Of a stretch of 38,413 nucleotides of DNA, positions 5,775-11,898 are shown piece by piece (position 1 is the first letter of the stretch; each line of letters begins with the position of its first letter). The position numbers and the translations under genes were made by a program. The notes beneath the pieces are model-generated. The model was not told the origin of the DNA and made no database searches. It saw only the letters and a list, made by a program, of their open reading frames with translations. Source of the stretch: a virus; IMG/VR virus record IMGVR_UViG_3300042391_001489, positions 1 through 38,413 of that record; one strand, written 5' to 3'.

Positions 5775-6476
5775 ATGCCTAACTGGTGCCAGCAATACGG
5801 AGAAGTCCGTGGAAGCAACAAGGAACTAAAGCGCTTCATTGAGGCGATTCGCGTTGAGCAAACCGAAGAATGGAAAGCACTTCCTGAATGGAACAGAAAC
5901 AACTGGGATATGAATCAACTCTTCCCTATCCCAACAGAACTTCACGAAACAGTGGCTGGATTCTTGGGTAAGGATGAGGACGGAAATCCCAAGCCCGAAC
6001 AGATTGCCCTAGAGGAACAGCAAAAGCGAAACATCGACAAGTACGGTCACAAAGACTGGTACGACTGGGCGAACGAAAACTGGGACACCAAGTGGGGTGC
6101 GTGCAATGTTGATTTCGATGAAAACAGATTTGAGGAAAAAAGCACTTCCATAGACATTCATTGGGAAAGCGCGTGGAGCCCTGCTGTCGGTCTTATCAGG
6201 AACATATCTGCAAAGTTCCCTGAACTCGTATTCGGAATGCACTTCACAGAGGAAGCCAACTTCTTTGCAGGGTACATGGTCTTCCATAACGGCGAGATGG
6301 TTGCTGAAGGTGACCATGACATGGAGGGACAGCCTGAATGCGAAGACAACGGCAACGACGAGCAATATGAGAAATACGAAAAGGAAATGAGCGACTGGCA
6401 AGACAAACTCATATTTGAGATTGCAGAGGGCATGATGACAGCCATGACGGCACAACAGATTTTCAGTGCAAACTGA
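5775..6476 (+). CDS. YubB/DUF1281-like (ferredoxin-like Api92 family) protein, 233 aa
   Basis: The start MPNWCQQYGEVRGS, the DMNQLFPIPTEL block and the NWDTKWGACNVDF block, followed by HWESAWSP and FPELVFGMHFTEEANFFAG, fit the MPNWC family (DUF1281/YubB, Api92-like, ferredoxin-like fold) found on plasmids and phages. The biochemical role of the family is not established to my knowledge. The C-terminal third is very acidic (EGDHDMEGQPECEDNG onward), ending in a helix. AAGGGAG precedes the ATG. It is the first gene of the unit driven by promoter copy 7 and is followed by an HTH gene. Confidence 0.8.
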   Translation: MPNWCQQYGEVRGSNKELKRFIEAIRVEQTEEWKALPEWNRNNWDMNQLFPIPTELHETVAGFLGKDEDGNPKPEQIALEEQQKRNIDKYGHKDWYDWANENWDTKWGACNVDFDENRFEEKSTSIDIHWESAWSPAVGLIRNISAKFPELVFGMHFTEEANFFAGYMVFHNGEMVAEGDHDMEGQPECEDNGNDEQYEKYEKEMSDWQDKLIFEIAEGMMTAMTAQQIFSAN

Positions 6477-6509
6477 AATAAATAAACCAAACAACAACAA
6501 GGAGAAAAC

Positions 6510-6728
6510 ATGAATACCGAAAAGAAAGAAGCACGCGTGAGCGCGCGACTTCGGAAACTCCGTATTGAGCGAGAAATGTCGCAAGATACGCTGGCACTGA
6601 AGGCGGGGCTCGAGCGCAAGACCATTAACCGGATTGAGAACGGGCATTATTCACCAAGCCTTCAATCACTAATCCTGCTTTGCAGTGCCCTGAAGGTTAA
6701 GCCATCAGAAGTATTGGAAGGTATCTAA
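6510..6728 (+). CDS. Cro/CI-type helix-turn-helix regulator, 72 aa
   Basis: A classic HTH_3 fold: RLRKLRIEREMSQDTLALKAGLERKTINRIENGHYSPSLQ in outline, with the recognition region around residues 20-45 and the typical NGHYSPSL loop. AAGGAG precedes the ATG at 6510. The length and single domain match small phage and plasmid regulators. It is the only clear repressor-type protein in the early region, so it is a candidate reader of the repeated promoter motif, but this is inference. TAATG couples it to the next gene. Confidence 0.9.
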   Translation: MNTEKKEARVSARLRKLRIEREMSQDTLALKAGLERKTINRIENGHYSPSLQSLILLCSALKVKPSEVLEGI

Positions 6729-6973
6729 TGACCACCTCACTACAACTTGAAATGGCAAAAAACTTCATAAACGAACTCAAGGAAAACTACGGTGACTTTG
6801 AGGAACTTGACGCAATGGCTATTCTTGACACTCTTGGAGTGTGCGGTCTATCCTTTGCTATCAGCGAAGACGCTTCACATGCCTTCTTGGCTGAACTTGG
6901 GGCAACTCCCTATTCACTTTCAGAACTAACCGAACTTGGAGTAACCCTTACTCCGATAAATTCGGAAATCTGA
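6728..6973 (+). CDS. hypothetical acidic protein, 81 aa; stop inside promoter copy 8
   Basis: Overlaps the HTH gene by one base. The protein is acidic with several helices (AKNFINELKENYGDFEELD, ASHAFLAELGATPY, LSELTELGV). As a co-translated acidic partner of an HTH protein it could be an antitoxin-like or anti-repressor protein, but no motif supports this. It ends S-E-I-stop on TCG GAA ATC TGA, which is the beginning of promoter copy 8, exactly as in the gene ending at 3473. Confidence 0.75.
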   Translation: MTTSLQLEMAKNFINELKENYGDFEELDAMAILDTLGVCGLSFAISEDASHAFLAELGATPYSLSELTELGVTLTPINSEI

Positions 6974-6992
6974 AGCACCCATCCACTATCAT
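6963..6992 (+). promoter_or_regulatory. repeated phage promoter, copy 8
   Basis: CGGAAA at 6963-6968, an 18-nt spacer beginning TCTGAAGCACC, TATCAT at 6987-6992; overlaps the 3' end of the upstream gene. Leader CACCTACTACTAAGGAG. Confidence 0.8.
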
Positions 6993-7021
6993 TGTCCTCA
7001 CCTACTACTAAGGAGAAAATC

Positions 7022-7426
7022 ATGAACAAAACACTTGTCGGAGAACGAATCAAACTGGTTCAAACCAGCGACCCGTATACACGGGTTCGCAAGGGGGACC
7101 TAGGCACAATCACCCGTGACCCATATGAAAATGGTGGCGTCACATGTATTGGTGTTGATTGGGATAACGGCAGTTCAATCTCCCTCGTGGAAGGTGAGGA
7201 CTCATGGAAGACCGTCGGAGTGGCGGAGGAGTACATTACGGCGTTTGAGGAATACTTGAGTGCTGGGTACAAACTGCTCGGAATTTGGCAGAAACTTGAC
7301 AACAAGAACATCCTGTTCTCAAACATCGTCAACAGCAAGGAATTCCCATTTGCAATGTCGTTTGATGAGTACTTGGCTGAAATGGTAAACATCAAGTTCG
7401 CCCTAGATGAGTGTGGAGACAAATGA
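7022..7426 (+). CDS. DUF4314-domain protein, 134 aa
   Basis: The frame is open from 6992, but AAGGAG precedes the ATG at 7022. Residues about 5-63 (GERIKLVQTSDPYTRVRKGD, then LGTITRDP, VDWDNGSSISLVEGEDSW) match the DUF4314 pattern: a small SH3-like beta barrel with DPYT, G-D-x-GT and WDNGS blocks. The C-terminal half is helical and not recognised. DUF4314 occurs in phages and mobile elements and has no established function. First gene of a four-gene coupled unit. Confidence 0.8.
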   Translation: MNKTLVGERIKLVQTSDPYTRVRKGDLGTITRDPYENGGVTCIGVDWDNGSSISLVEGEDSWKTVGVAEEYITAFEEYLSAGYKLLGIWQKLDNKNILFSNIVNSKEFPFAMSFDEYLAEMVNIKFALDECGDK

Positions 7427-7656
7427 TAGAGAAGCGAACAGATGGTGTTGAGAGCATGTCCTACGATGCGAATATAGATGGCTTAAAAGAAGTCATCATA
7501 TTCACAAGCAAGTACGATGACACGAGCCCGAGAATCATCCGCATTGCCTTAACTGGACAGGGAATGGTTATGTACTTCTTCACGAATGCAGAACTGGAAT
7601 CGTCTACTACACTCACTTACGACGAGTGGTTTGAATTCTCACAAAGGAACCTTTAA
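7423..7656 (+). CDS. hypothetical protein, 77 aa
   Basis: The ATG at 7423 overlaps the previous stop as ATGA; an upstream ATG at 7411 lies in the same frame. Beta-rich (LKEVIIFTSKYDD, IIRIALTGQGMVMYFF), with an acidic C-terminus. Directly abuts the next gene. Function unknown. Confidence 0.7.
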   Translation: MIEKRTDGVESMSYDANIDGLKEVIIFTSKYDDTSPRIIRIALTGQGMVMYFFTNAELESSTTLTYDEWFEFSQRNL

Positions 7657-8067
7657 ATGGCTAAGAAAAAGAAAATCACAGGACAAATTGCTAAGCGATT
7701 CACCCTTGAAGAGATTGAGATGATTGTTGAGGCGCTCTGCTTGTACAGGGATGCGAATCATAGGGTTGTCTGCGGGTTGTTTGACAAGAACGGACGAATG
7801 TATTCAGAGGCTCGCCGAGAGTCCATGGAGTCTCATGACTTTATGGAACTTTTGGGTAGCGGAGAAGCAACGCTCCGTCATGTCCCCAAGGGACCTAGAT
7901 TCACCAGCGAAGAAGAAGACACGATTGAAGAATTGTGGGATGTCTTCGTCACTGGCATTGGCAAGATTGAAGAAAAAATCGAAGAAGAAATAACCGAAAC
8001 GGTTGAGGAAAATATTGGCGGTGTTATAGATGGTCTCTATAACATGTTGAAGGGCGAAGCAAAATGA
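7657..8067 (+). CDS. hypothetical protein with glutamate-rich coiled coil, 136 aa
   Basis: Starts directly after the previous TAA, with AAAGGA 7-12 nt upstream. The N-terminus MAKKKKITGQ is basic, followed by a helical ERFTLEEIEMIVEAL-like segment. The middle (KNGRMYSEARRES) is basic, and residues about 103-125 are a Glu-rich amphipathic helix (KIEEKIEEEITETVEEN) typical of a coiled coil. Oligomerisation is likely and function unknown. ATGA overlap with the next gene. Confidence 0.75.
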   Translation: MAKKKKITGQIAKRFTLEEIEMIVEALCLYRDANHRVVCGLFDKNGRMYSEARRESMESHDFMELLGSGEATLRHVPKGPRFTSEEEDTIEELWDVFVTGIGKIEEKIEEEITETVEENIGGVIDGLYNMLKGEAK

Positions 8068-8342
8068 TTGACATGGATGTGCTTGCGCAGATAGCGGAGA
8101 TTCTTGAGGAAAACTACTACACCCTGCTGTCCACTGGAGACGAAGTCATAGAGACCGCCAAGAGCGACCTAGAGAGTGGCTATTGGAACAATGACCCGGA
8201 CAACACCTACACCGATGACGAAATCTCTGCGGCAATCGAGTACTTAAGAATTAAGTTTCATATCGAAGGCAAGTTGAAAACCTCTGCCCGGCATTACTAC
8301 ACCCACGCTTGGGAAAAATCTTTCGAAAAAACAAAAGGGTAA
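8064..8342 (+). CDS. hypothetical protein, 92 aa
   Basis: Coupled to the previous gene. Acidic N-terminal helices (VLAQIAEILEENYYTLLS), a DNDPDNTYTDDE loop rich in Asp/Asn, and a basic C-terminal helix. I see no known motif. Last gene of the unit from promoter copy 8; the structured terminator at 8344 starts 2 nt after its stop. Confidence 0.75.
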   Translation: MIDMDVLAQIAEILEENYYTLLSTGDEVIETAKSDLESGYWNNDPDNTYTDDEISAAIEYLRIKFHIEGKLKTSARHYYTHAWEKSFEKTKG

Positions 8343-8343
8343 G

Positions 8344-8417
8344 ACCGGGGCTCGGGCCGGATAGTGGGTAGTAGCACTGTTCGGCCGAAGGGCCAGCTCA
8401 CCCGGTTGCGTTTTTTT
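8344..8417 (+). terminator. branched, GC-rich intrinsic terminator
   Basis: The outer stem ACCGGGGCT (8344-8352), with GGCC (about 8356-8359), pairs with GGCC-AGC near 8391-8397 and CCCGGT (8401-8406). Inside are a hairpin AGTG-GGTAGTAG-CACT and the palindrome TTCGGCCGAA. GCGTTTTTTT follows directly. It is the clearest intrinsic terminator of the region and unusually elaborate; it may also be the 3' end of a stable RNA. Confidence 0.7.
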
Positions 8418-8434
8418 AAAAAAATCAAAAAAAT
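8418..8434 (+). repeat. A-tract repeat AAAAAAATCAAAAAA, copy 1
   Basis: AAAAAAATCAAAAAAATT follows the T-run of the terminator. Near-identical copies lie at 9333 and 14474. Confidence 0.5.
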
Positions 8435-8458
8435 TGAATAGTCAGTGACTACGTATCA

Positions 8459-8472
8459 CGACGGTGGTGGAA
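8459..8472 (+). repeat. CGGTGGTGGA repeat
   Basis: CGACGGTGGTGGAA, ending 11 nt before the -35 box of promoter copy 9. Confidence 0.6.
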
Positions 8473-8483
8473 GAGTATTGTTT

Positions 8484-8513
8484 TAGAAATCTGAAGCACC
8501 CACCCTGTAGTGT
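8484..8513 (+). promoter_or_regulatory. repeated phage promoter, copy 9
   Basis: TAGAAA at 8484-8489, an 18-nt spacer beginning TCTGAAGCACC, TAGTGT at 8508-8513. A short leader with GAAAGGAAGG precedes the GTG at 8538. Confidence 0.8.
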
Positions 8514-8537
8514 GGTACATGAAAGGAAGGTACACCC

Positions 8538-9044
8538 GTGCTAAAGAAGTCAATAACAGAAACTACTATCAAGGACATTCACCGCAAGATGTGGGACAAG
8601 GCTATTGAGGAGCATGGAGACAAGTTCTCCGTGCCTAGTCAGGTCTCGCAAAACATTAGTGACCACATGAGGGCTCTATGGGTTCTTGGGGTTTGGAATC
8701 GTGATGGCGCGAAAGGCAGTCCAGTTCGCACGATGCTCTCCTACTCTCTCCCTGAATCAGTTATCGCAGATGTATCAAGCGAATACTGCGGTATAGATGT
8801 TGATGAGGAGTCTGTGGCAGGCGAAGTCAAGACCGAGAAGCGTGCCGACAAGTGGGACGCCTTCCTGAAGTGGGCTAACCAGCATCACTTTGAGCAGTAC
8901 ACCACAGAACAACTCGTGGAGCAGTGTGGCTTCTCCTATCCGACCACTCTGAAATATATTCAGGAGTCCCCGACCTTCAGAAAGATTAAGAAGGGTCTAT
9001 GGGAAGTCCGAGATGCGAAGTCTGATAGGCAGTCAGGTATCTAG
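8538..9044 (+). CDS. hypothetical protein, 168 aa, possible DNA-binding C-terminus
   Basis: GTG start with GAAAGGAAGG about 7 nt upstream. The N-terminus (TIKDIHRKMWDKAIEEHG) is helical. Residues about 110-165 (KWANQHHFEQYTTEQLVEQC, then GFSYPTTLKYIQESPTFRKI and GLWEVRD) have the spacing of a winged helix: helix, turn, recognition helix SYPTTLKYI, and a wing ending in KKGLWEV. A DNA-binding role is therefore plausible but not proven. The stop overlaps the next GTG as TAGTG. Confidence 0.8.
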   Translation: MLKKSITETTIKDIHRKMWDKAIEEHGDKFSVPSQVSQNISDHMRALWVLGVWNRDGAKGSPVRTMLSYSLPESVIADVSSEYCGIDVDEESVAGEVKTEKRADKWDAFLKWANQHHFEQYTTEQLVEQCGFSYPTTLKYIQESPTFRKIKKGLWEVRDAKSDRQSGI

Positions 9045-9226
9045 TGGGTCTCCTAGGTGGTTACATTGTCTACAAGGTAGGCAAGAACCGTGGAGAAAAG
9101 AAAGAGGCGCGTCGTTCTGCCAAAGCCGACAGTGCAAATAACTGCATAATTTGTGAGTCGCGCCGCGCTGACTGCGGCGAACACGGCGAAGTCGTATTCT
9201 GCTCTGTCTGTTGCGGTTGCAACTAG
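9044..9226 (+). CDS. small cysteine-rich protein with hydrophobic N-terminus, 60 aa
   Basis: GTG start overlapping the previous TAG. Residues 1-13 (MGLLGGYIVYKVG) are hydrophobic, followed by a very basic stretch (KNRGEKKEARRSAKA) and a cluster of seven cysteines and one histidine (CIICESRRADCGEHG, FCSVCCGC). A zinc-binding protein, possibly membrane-associated, is a reasonable reading. It resembles short phage zinc-ribbon proteins, but no family is recognised. Confidence 0.65.
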   Translation: MGLLGGYIVYKVGKNRGEKKEARRSAKADSANNCIICESRRADCGEHGEVVFCSVCCGCN

Positions 9227-9272
9227 CCCGGTCAACTTGCCGGCCTCTCAACCCTGAAGCCCCGGCCCTAGA

Positions 9273-9290
9273 TGTTAGGCCTACCTAACA
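9273..9290. promoter_or_regulatory. palindromic site TGTTAGG-CCTA-CCTAACA
   Basis: A perfect 7-bp inverted repeat with a 4-nt centre, upstream of the tandem promoters of the MoxR/VWA operon and without a T-run. It could be an operator or a hairpin in the 3' untranslated region of the preceding gene. AGCCCCGG half-sites lie on both sides (about 9258 and 9303). Confidence 0.4.
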
Positions 9291-9332
9291 ATCCAAAGTG
9301 ATAGCCCCGGGGAAACTCTGTTACACCCCTGC

Positions 9333-9349
9333 AAAAAAATCAAAAAATT
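9333..9349 (+). repeat. A-tract repeat AAAAAAATCAAAAAATT, copy 2
   Basis: The 17-mer is identical to the copy at 14474 and nearly so to 8418. It lies between a gene end and the tandem promoters. Confidence 0.5.
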
Positions 9350-9382
9350 GCTCTCTATGTGTATTGCTGTGTCAAGGGATTT

Positions 9383-9412
9383 TGGAAATCTGATGCACCC
9401 ATGATGTAGAGT
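9383..9412 (+). promoter_or_regulatory. repeated phage promoter, copy 10
   Basis: TGGAAA at 9383-9388, an 18-nt spacer beginning TCTGATGCACC, TAGAGT at 9407-9412. First of two tandem copies ahead of the MoxR/VWA operon; no gene lies between them. Confidence 0.75.
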
Positions 9413-9441
9413 CAGTAGTGCCGTAGGGCGTCAAGTGTTTT

Positions 9442-9471
9442 TGGAAATCTGAAGCACCTATGCCCTATGGT
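9442..9471 (+). promoter_or_regulatory. repeated phage promoter, copy 11
   Basis: TGGAAA at 9442-9447, an 18-nt spacer beginning TCTGAAGCACC, TATGGT at 9466-9471. It lies 59 bp after copy 10. The leader CACCAACAACTAAACACC and the ribosome site AAGGAGGG precede the ATG at 9510. Confidence 0.8.
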
Positions 9472-9509
9472 TACACCAACAACTAAACACCCTTAAGGAG
9501 GGAAAAGAA

Positions 9510-10235
9510 ATGGCTACTACTACACAAACGAAATTGCCACAATGCTGGCAAGATTTAGAGGACGCACTCAACAATGGTGTTGACCGTGTGATTCTTTTTG
9601 GACCTTCGGGTATCGGAAAGACTTACGCTGGTATGACCATTGGTGATGTTGAAGCAGGTGCATTCCGTTTGGTCTGCACAGAGGACATGACCAATATGGA
9701 TGTCACAGGAACATTCCTTCCTGATGGCAAGGGTGGCACTAAGTGGCTTGACGGCTCGGCTCTAAAGGCTTGGGAAGGCAACGGCATTAAAGGTGGGCGT
9801 CTCATCGTGGATGAAATCGACAAGGCTTCGGGCGATGTTTATGCAACGCTCTTGGCGATGTTGGACTCACCTGAATCGGCTTCCTTTGAACACCCTGACA
9901 CGGCTCGTGTCCACCGTCCAAAAGCAGGCTTCTCTGCAATTATGACCACCAATGTTGAGAATATGGGCGAGTTGCCAACGGCTCTCACTGACCGATTCCC
10001 AATCAAGATTCGTATCAACCAACCTCACCCTGACGCTCTCTTGCGCTTGTCACCTGAATTGCGCCAGTTCGCAGTTCGTATGGCTGACGCTGGCGAACGC
10101 CGTATCTCACTGCGAGCATTCATCGCCTACGACCAACTCCGCAAGGGTCTTGGTGACGAGCGAGCAAGCCAGTTGACATTCGGTGACAGGGCGCAGTCAA
10201 TCCTTGACGCCATCGCAATTGAAAAGTTGGCGTAA
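9510..10235 (+). CDS. MoxR-like AAA+ ATPase, 241 aa
   Basis: Walker A GPSGIGKT is at 31-38, Walker B RLIVDEID has D101/E102, a sensor-1 MTTN lies near 149 and an arginine-finger TDRFP near 162. The arrangement fits the MoxR/CbbQ (AAA_5) branch, usually a hexameric chaperone that remodels a partner carrying a VWA domain. The length is a single AAA+ module without added domains. The next gene, overlapping by TAATG, encodes exactly such a VWA partner. AAGGAGGG upstream is among the best ribosome sites in the window, and two tandem promoters precede it, so high expression is likely. Substrate unknown. Confidence 0.92.
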   Translation: MATTTQTKLPQCWQDLEDALNNGVDRVILFGPSGIGKTYAGMTIGDVEAGAFRLVCTEDMTNMDVTGTFLPDGKGGTKWLDGSALKAWEGNGIKGGRLIVDEIDKASGDVYATLLAMLDSPESASFEHPDTARVHRPKAGFSAIMTTNVENMGELPTALTDRFPIKIRINQPHPDALLRLSPELRQFAVRMADAGERRISLRAFIAYDQLRKGLGDERASQLTFGDRAQSILDAIAIEKLA

Positions 10236-11743
10236 TGAAAACTTTAAAAAAGCGTATCTCTGCTGAACCCGAGTTCCTTTCACGGAAAGATGTGGAAGGG
10301 GGCGTATGGAAGGTAGACGAGGTTCGTGCAATTCGTGGCGAACCTTGCACCAACATTGTCACAAGGGAAATGAAAGTTCCGACTGACGATGACCCACTGG
10401 CTCGTGCAATTCGTGCGCACGAAATGGTTCACGCAAAAGTATCGCCTGCCAACGATTGGGCGAAATGGGTTGACCGAAAAATTGCAACTCACCAGTCAAT
10501 GATTGTTGTTGAGGAATTGCGTGTTAATTATCTCTGTCAAAAGTCGGGCTTTGATGTAAAGAGCGACCTTGCCGATGGTGGAGAAATGGCTGACGGAGAA
10601 CGACTTGGAGCGACAGAGGATTGGGCTGGCGCAGTGCAGATGGCTGTTGCCACTGCTGGCACTGCTTCTAGCAAGTTGTTCCTGAACGGAATTCGCAGAC
10701 ACAAACGAGATTGGGGTCCGATACTTCTCGATATCTCTAAGCGAGCAGTAAAGGAAATGAAAAAATCTGACAAGTACGGCAACCTTGCCTCAACTGCGAT
10801 TGACGAGCGTAGCGGTCTATTCCCGATTGGATTTATTCACACGGAGAGACTGGCTGAATGGATTGACCGTCTTTGCGACAAGTCACCCGAGCAAATAGCA
10901 GAGGAGAAAGAAAAGGCTCGCAGAGAGCGTGAGGAAGCAAAACTCCGCAAGGCTCTTGACAAGGGAGAAGGTGAATCCAGTGAAGGTAATGGAGTGCATT
11001 CCAATAAAGGAATCAAGCCAACCGACACAGGCAAAGATGACGGCAACCCATACAAGGGCATTACGACATCCACTGCGACACACCGAGTTGCAAACTGGCA
11101 AAAACTGAACATTGAGTTTATGCCAATGCCAGTATTGTCAAAAGGCAACTTAGGCAAAAGGCGTGTTGCTTCCAATATGGGAATGCGTCCACGCAGAATG
11201 CACCGAATGATTACTGACCCACAGATGAGAATCTTTGACAAGGTCATTCGTGGTACTGGTGGAGTTGTAATAATTGACGGAAGTGGTTCAATGTCTTTCA
11301 GCAGAGAACAACTTACAAAAATTATCGAGAATGCTCCAGGTGCAACTGTTGCCGTGTACTCCGACAAGGGTGACCCAAGTATGACGAACCTTTGGGTAGT
11401 TTCTCACAAGGGCAAAATGGTCAATGAGTTACCAAGTGTTGGAATGGGCAACGGAGTTGACTTCCCTGCGATTGAGTGGGGAGTGAAGCAAAAGCAAACT
11501 TCACGCTCGCCAATTATTTGGGTAACTGACGGTGGAGTGTGCGGTGCTAATGGTACTTATGAATCAGTACTTGCTATGCAGTGCATTAACTTCTGCAAGA
11601 AAAACAACATTGTCGTTGTTCCTTATGTTGACGAAGCAGTTGACCAACTGAAAAAGTTGAAAAGCGGTGACAAGGCAGTGAGTATTTATCCTGAAATGTT
11701 TAAAAAGACATACAGGGAATTAAACGGAACTGAACTAATCTAA
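10235..11743 (+). CDS. HExxH metallopeptidase-like protein with C-terminal VWA domain, 502 aa
   Basis: HEMVH at 62-66 is a zincin-type zinc site, preceded by DDDPLARAIRA and followed by EELRVNYLCQ, which may give a third ligand. A basic, glutamate-rich linker lies at about 220-260 (REREEAKLRKALDKGEG). Residues about 338-495 form a VWA-like domain with the MIDAS motif DGSGSMS at 348-354 and a later IIWVTDGG strand. This combination is known for VWA-like/metallopeptidase proteins encoded next to MoxR ATPases. The pair probably forms a chaperone machine acting on a protein in the infected cell. Whether the zinc site is catalytic cannot be told from sequence. Confidence 0.9.
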   Translation: MKTLKKRISAEPEFLSRKDVEGGVWKVDEVRAIRGEPCTNIVTREMKVPTDDDPLARAIRAHEMVHAKVSPANDWAKWVDRKIATHQSMIVVEELRVNYLCQKSGFDVKSDLADGGEMADGERLGATEDWAGAVQMAVATAGTASSKLFLNGIRRHKRDWGPILLDISKRAVKEMKKSDKYGNLASTAIDERSGLFPIGFIHTERLAEWIDRLCDKSPEQIAEEKEKARREREEAKLRKALDKGEGESSEGNGVHSNKGIKPTDTGKDDGNPYKGITTSTATHRVANWQKLNIEFMPMPVLSKGNLGKRRVASNMGMRPRRMHRMITDPQMRIFDKVIRGTGGVVIIDGSGSMSFSREQLTKIIENAPGATVAVYSDKGDPSMTNLWVVSHKGKMVNELPSVGMGNGVDFPAIEWGVKQKQTSRSPIIWVTDGGVCGANGTYESVLAMQCINFCKKNNIVVVPYVDEAVDQLKKLKSGDKAVSIYPEMFKKTYRELNGTELI

Positions 11744-11750
11744 CGAGTGT

Positions 11751-11850
11751 GTCGTGGGGCAGGTGTCGGCTTGCCTCACGACATGCGCTTTAAACAGCGC
11801 AGGTGCAATCCCCTCAGCGTCCTTACCCTCCTTTCAACGCTGGGGGGATT
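11751..11850 (+). ncRNA. three-hairpin structured RNA with anti-Shine-Dalgarno loop (candidate)
   Basis: Three hairpins follow each other. The first is 11751-11761 with 11772-11782 (11 bp including one G-U). The second is TGCGCT at 11784-11789 with AGCGCA at 11796-11801. The third is a 14-bp stem, 11807-11820 with 11837-11850 (one G-U), around a 16-nt loop. That loop contains CCTCCTTTC at 11827-11835, the sequence of the 16S rRNA anti-Shine-Dalgarno end and the complement of GAAAGGAGG. It could be a 3' untranslated structure of the VWA gene, a regulatory leader of the next gene, or a separate small RNA that binds ribosome sites. No promoter or T-run is obvious, and it does not fold as a tRNA. 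Confidence 0.5.
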
Positions 11851-11898
11851 CACTAAATTGCAGATAGATTTATTTACAACTACTAACGAGGAGCAGTC

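Noticed and set aside
6009-6647. Long minus-strand frames opposite the YubB-like and HTH genes
   Set aside because: They are shadows: the + strand has recognisable families, ribosome sites and promoter copy 7.
8484-8540. ATG at 8518 as start of a gene behind promoter copy 9
   Set aside because: It is in a different frame from the 168-aa protein; the GTG at 8538 has the GAAAGGAAGG ribosome site.
11751-11850. Possible tRNA in the three-hairpin region
   Set aside because: GGTGCAATCC resembles a T-loop and TTTAAAC an anticodon loop, but the anticodon stem has the wrong loop size and no acceptor or T-stem can be formed.
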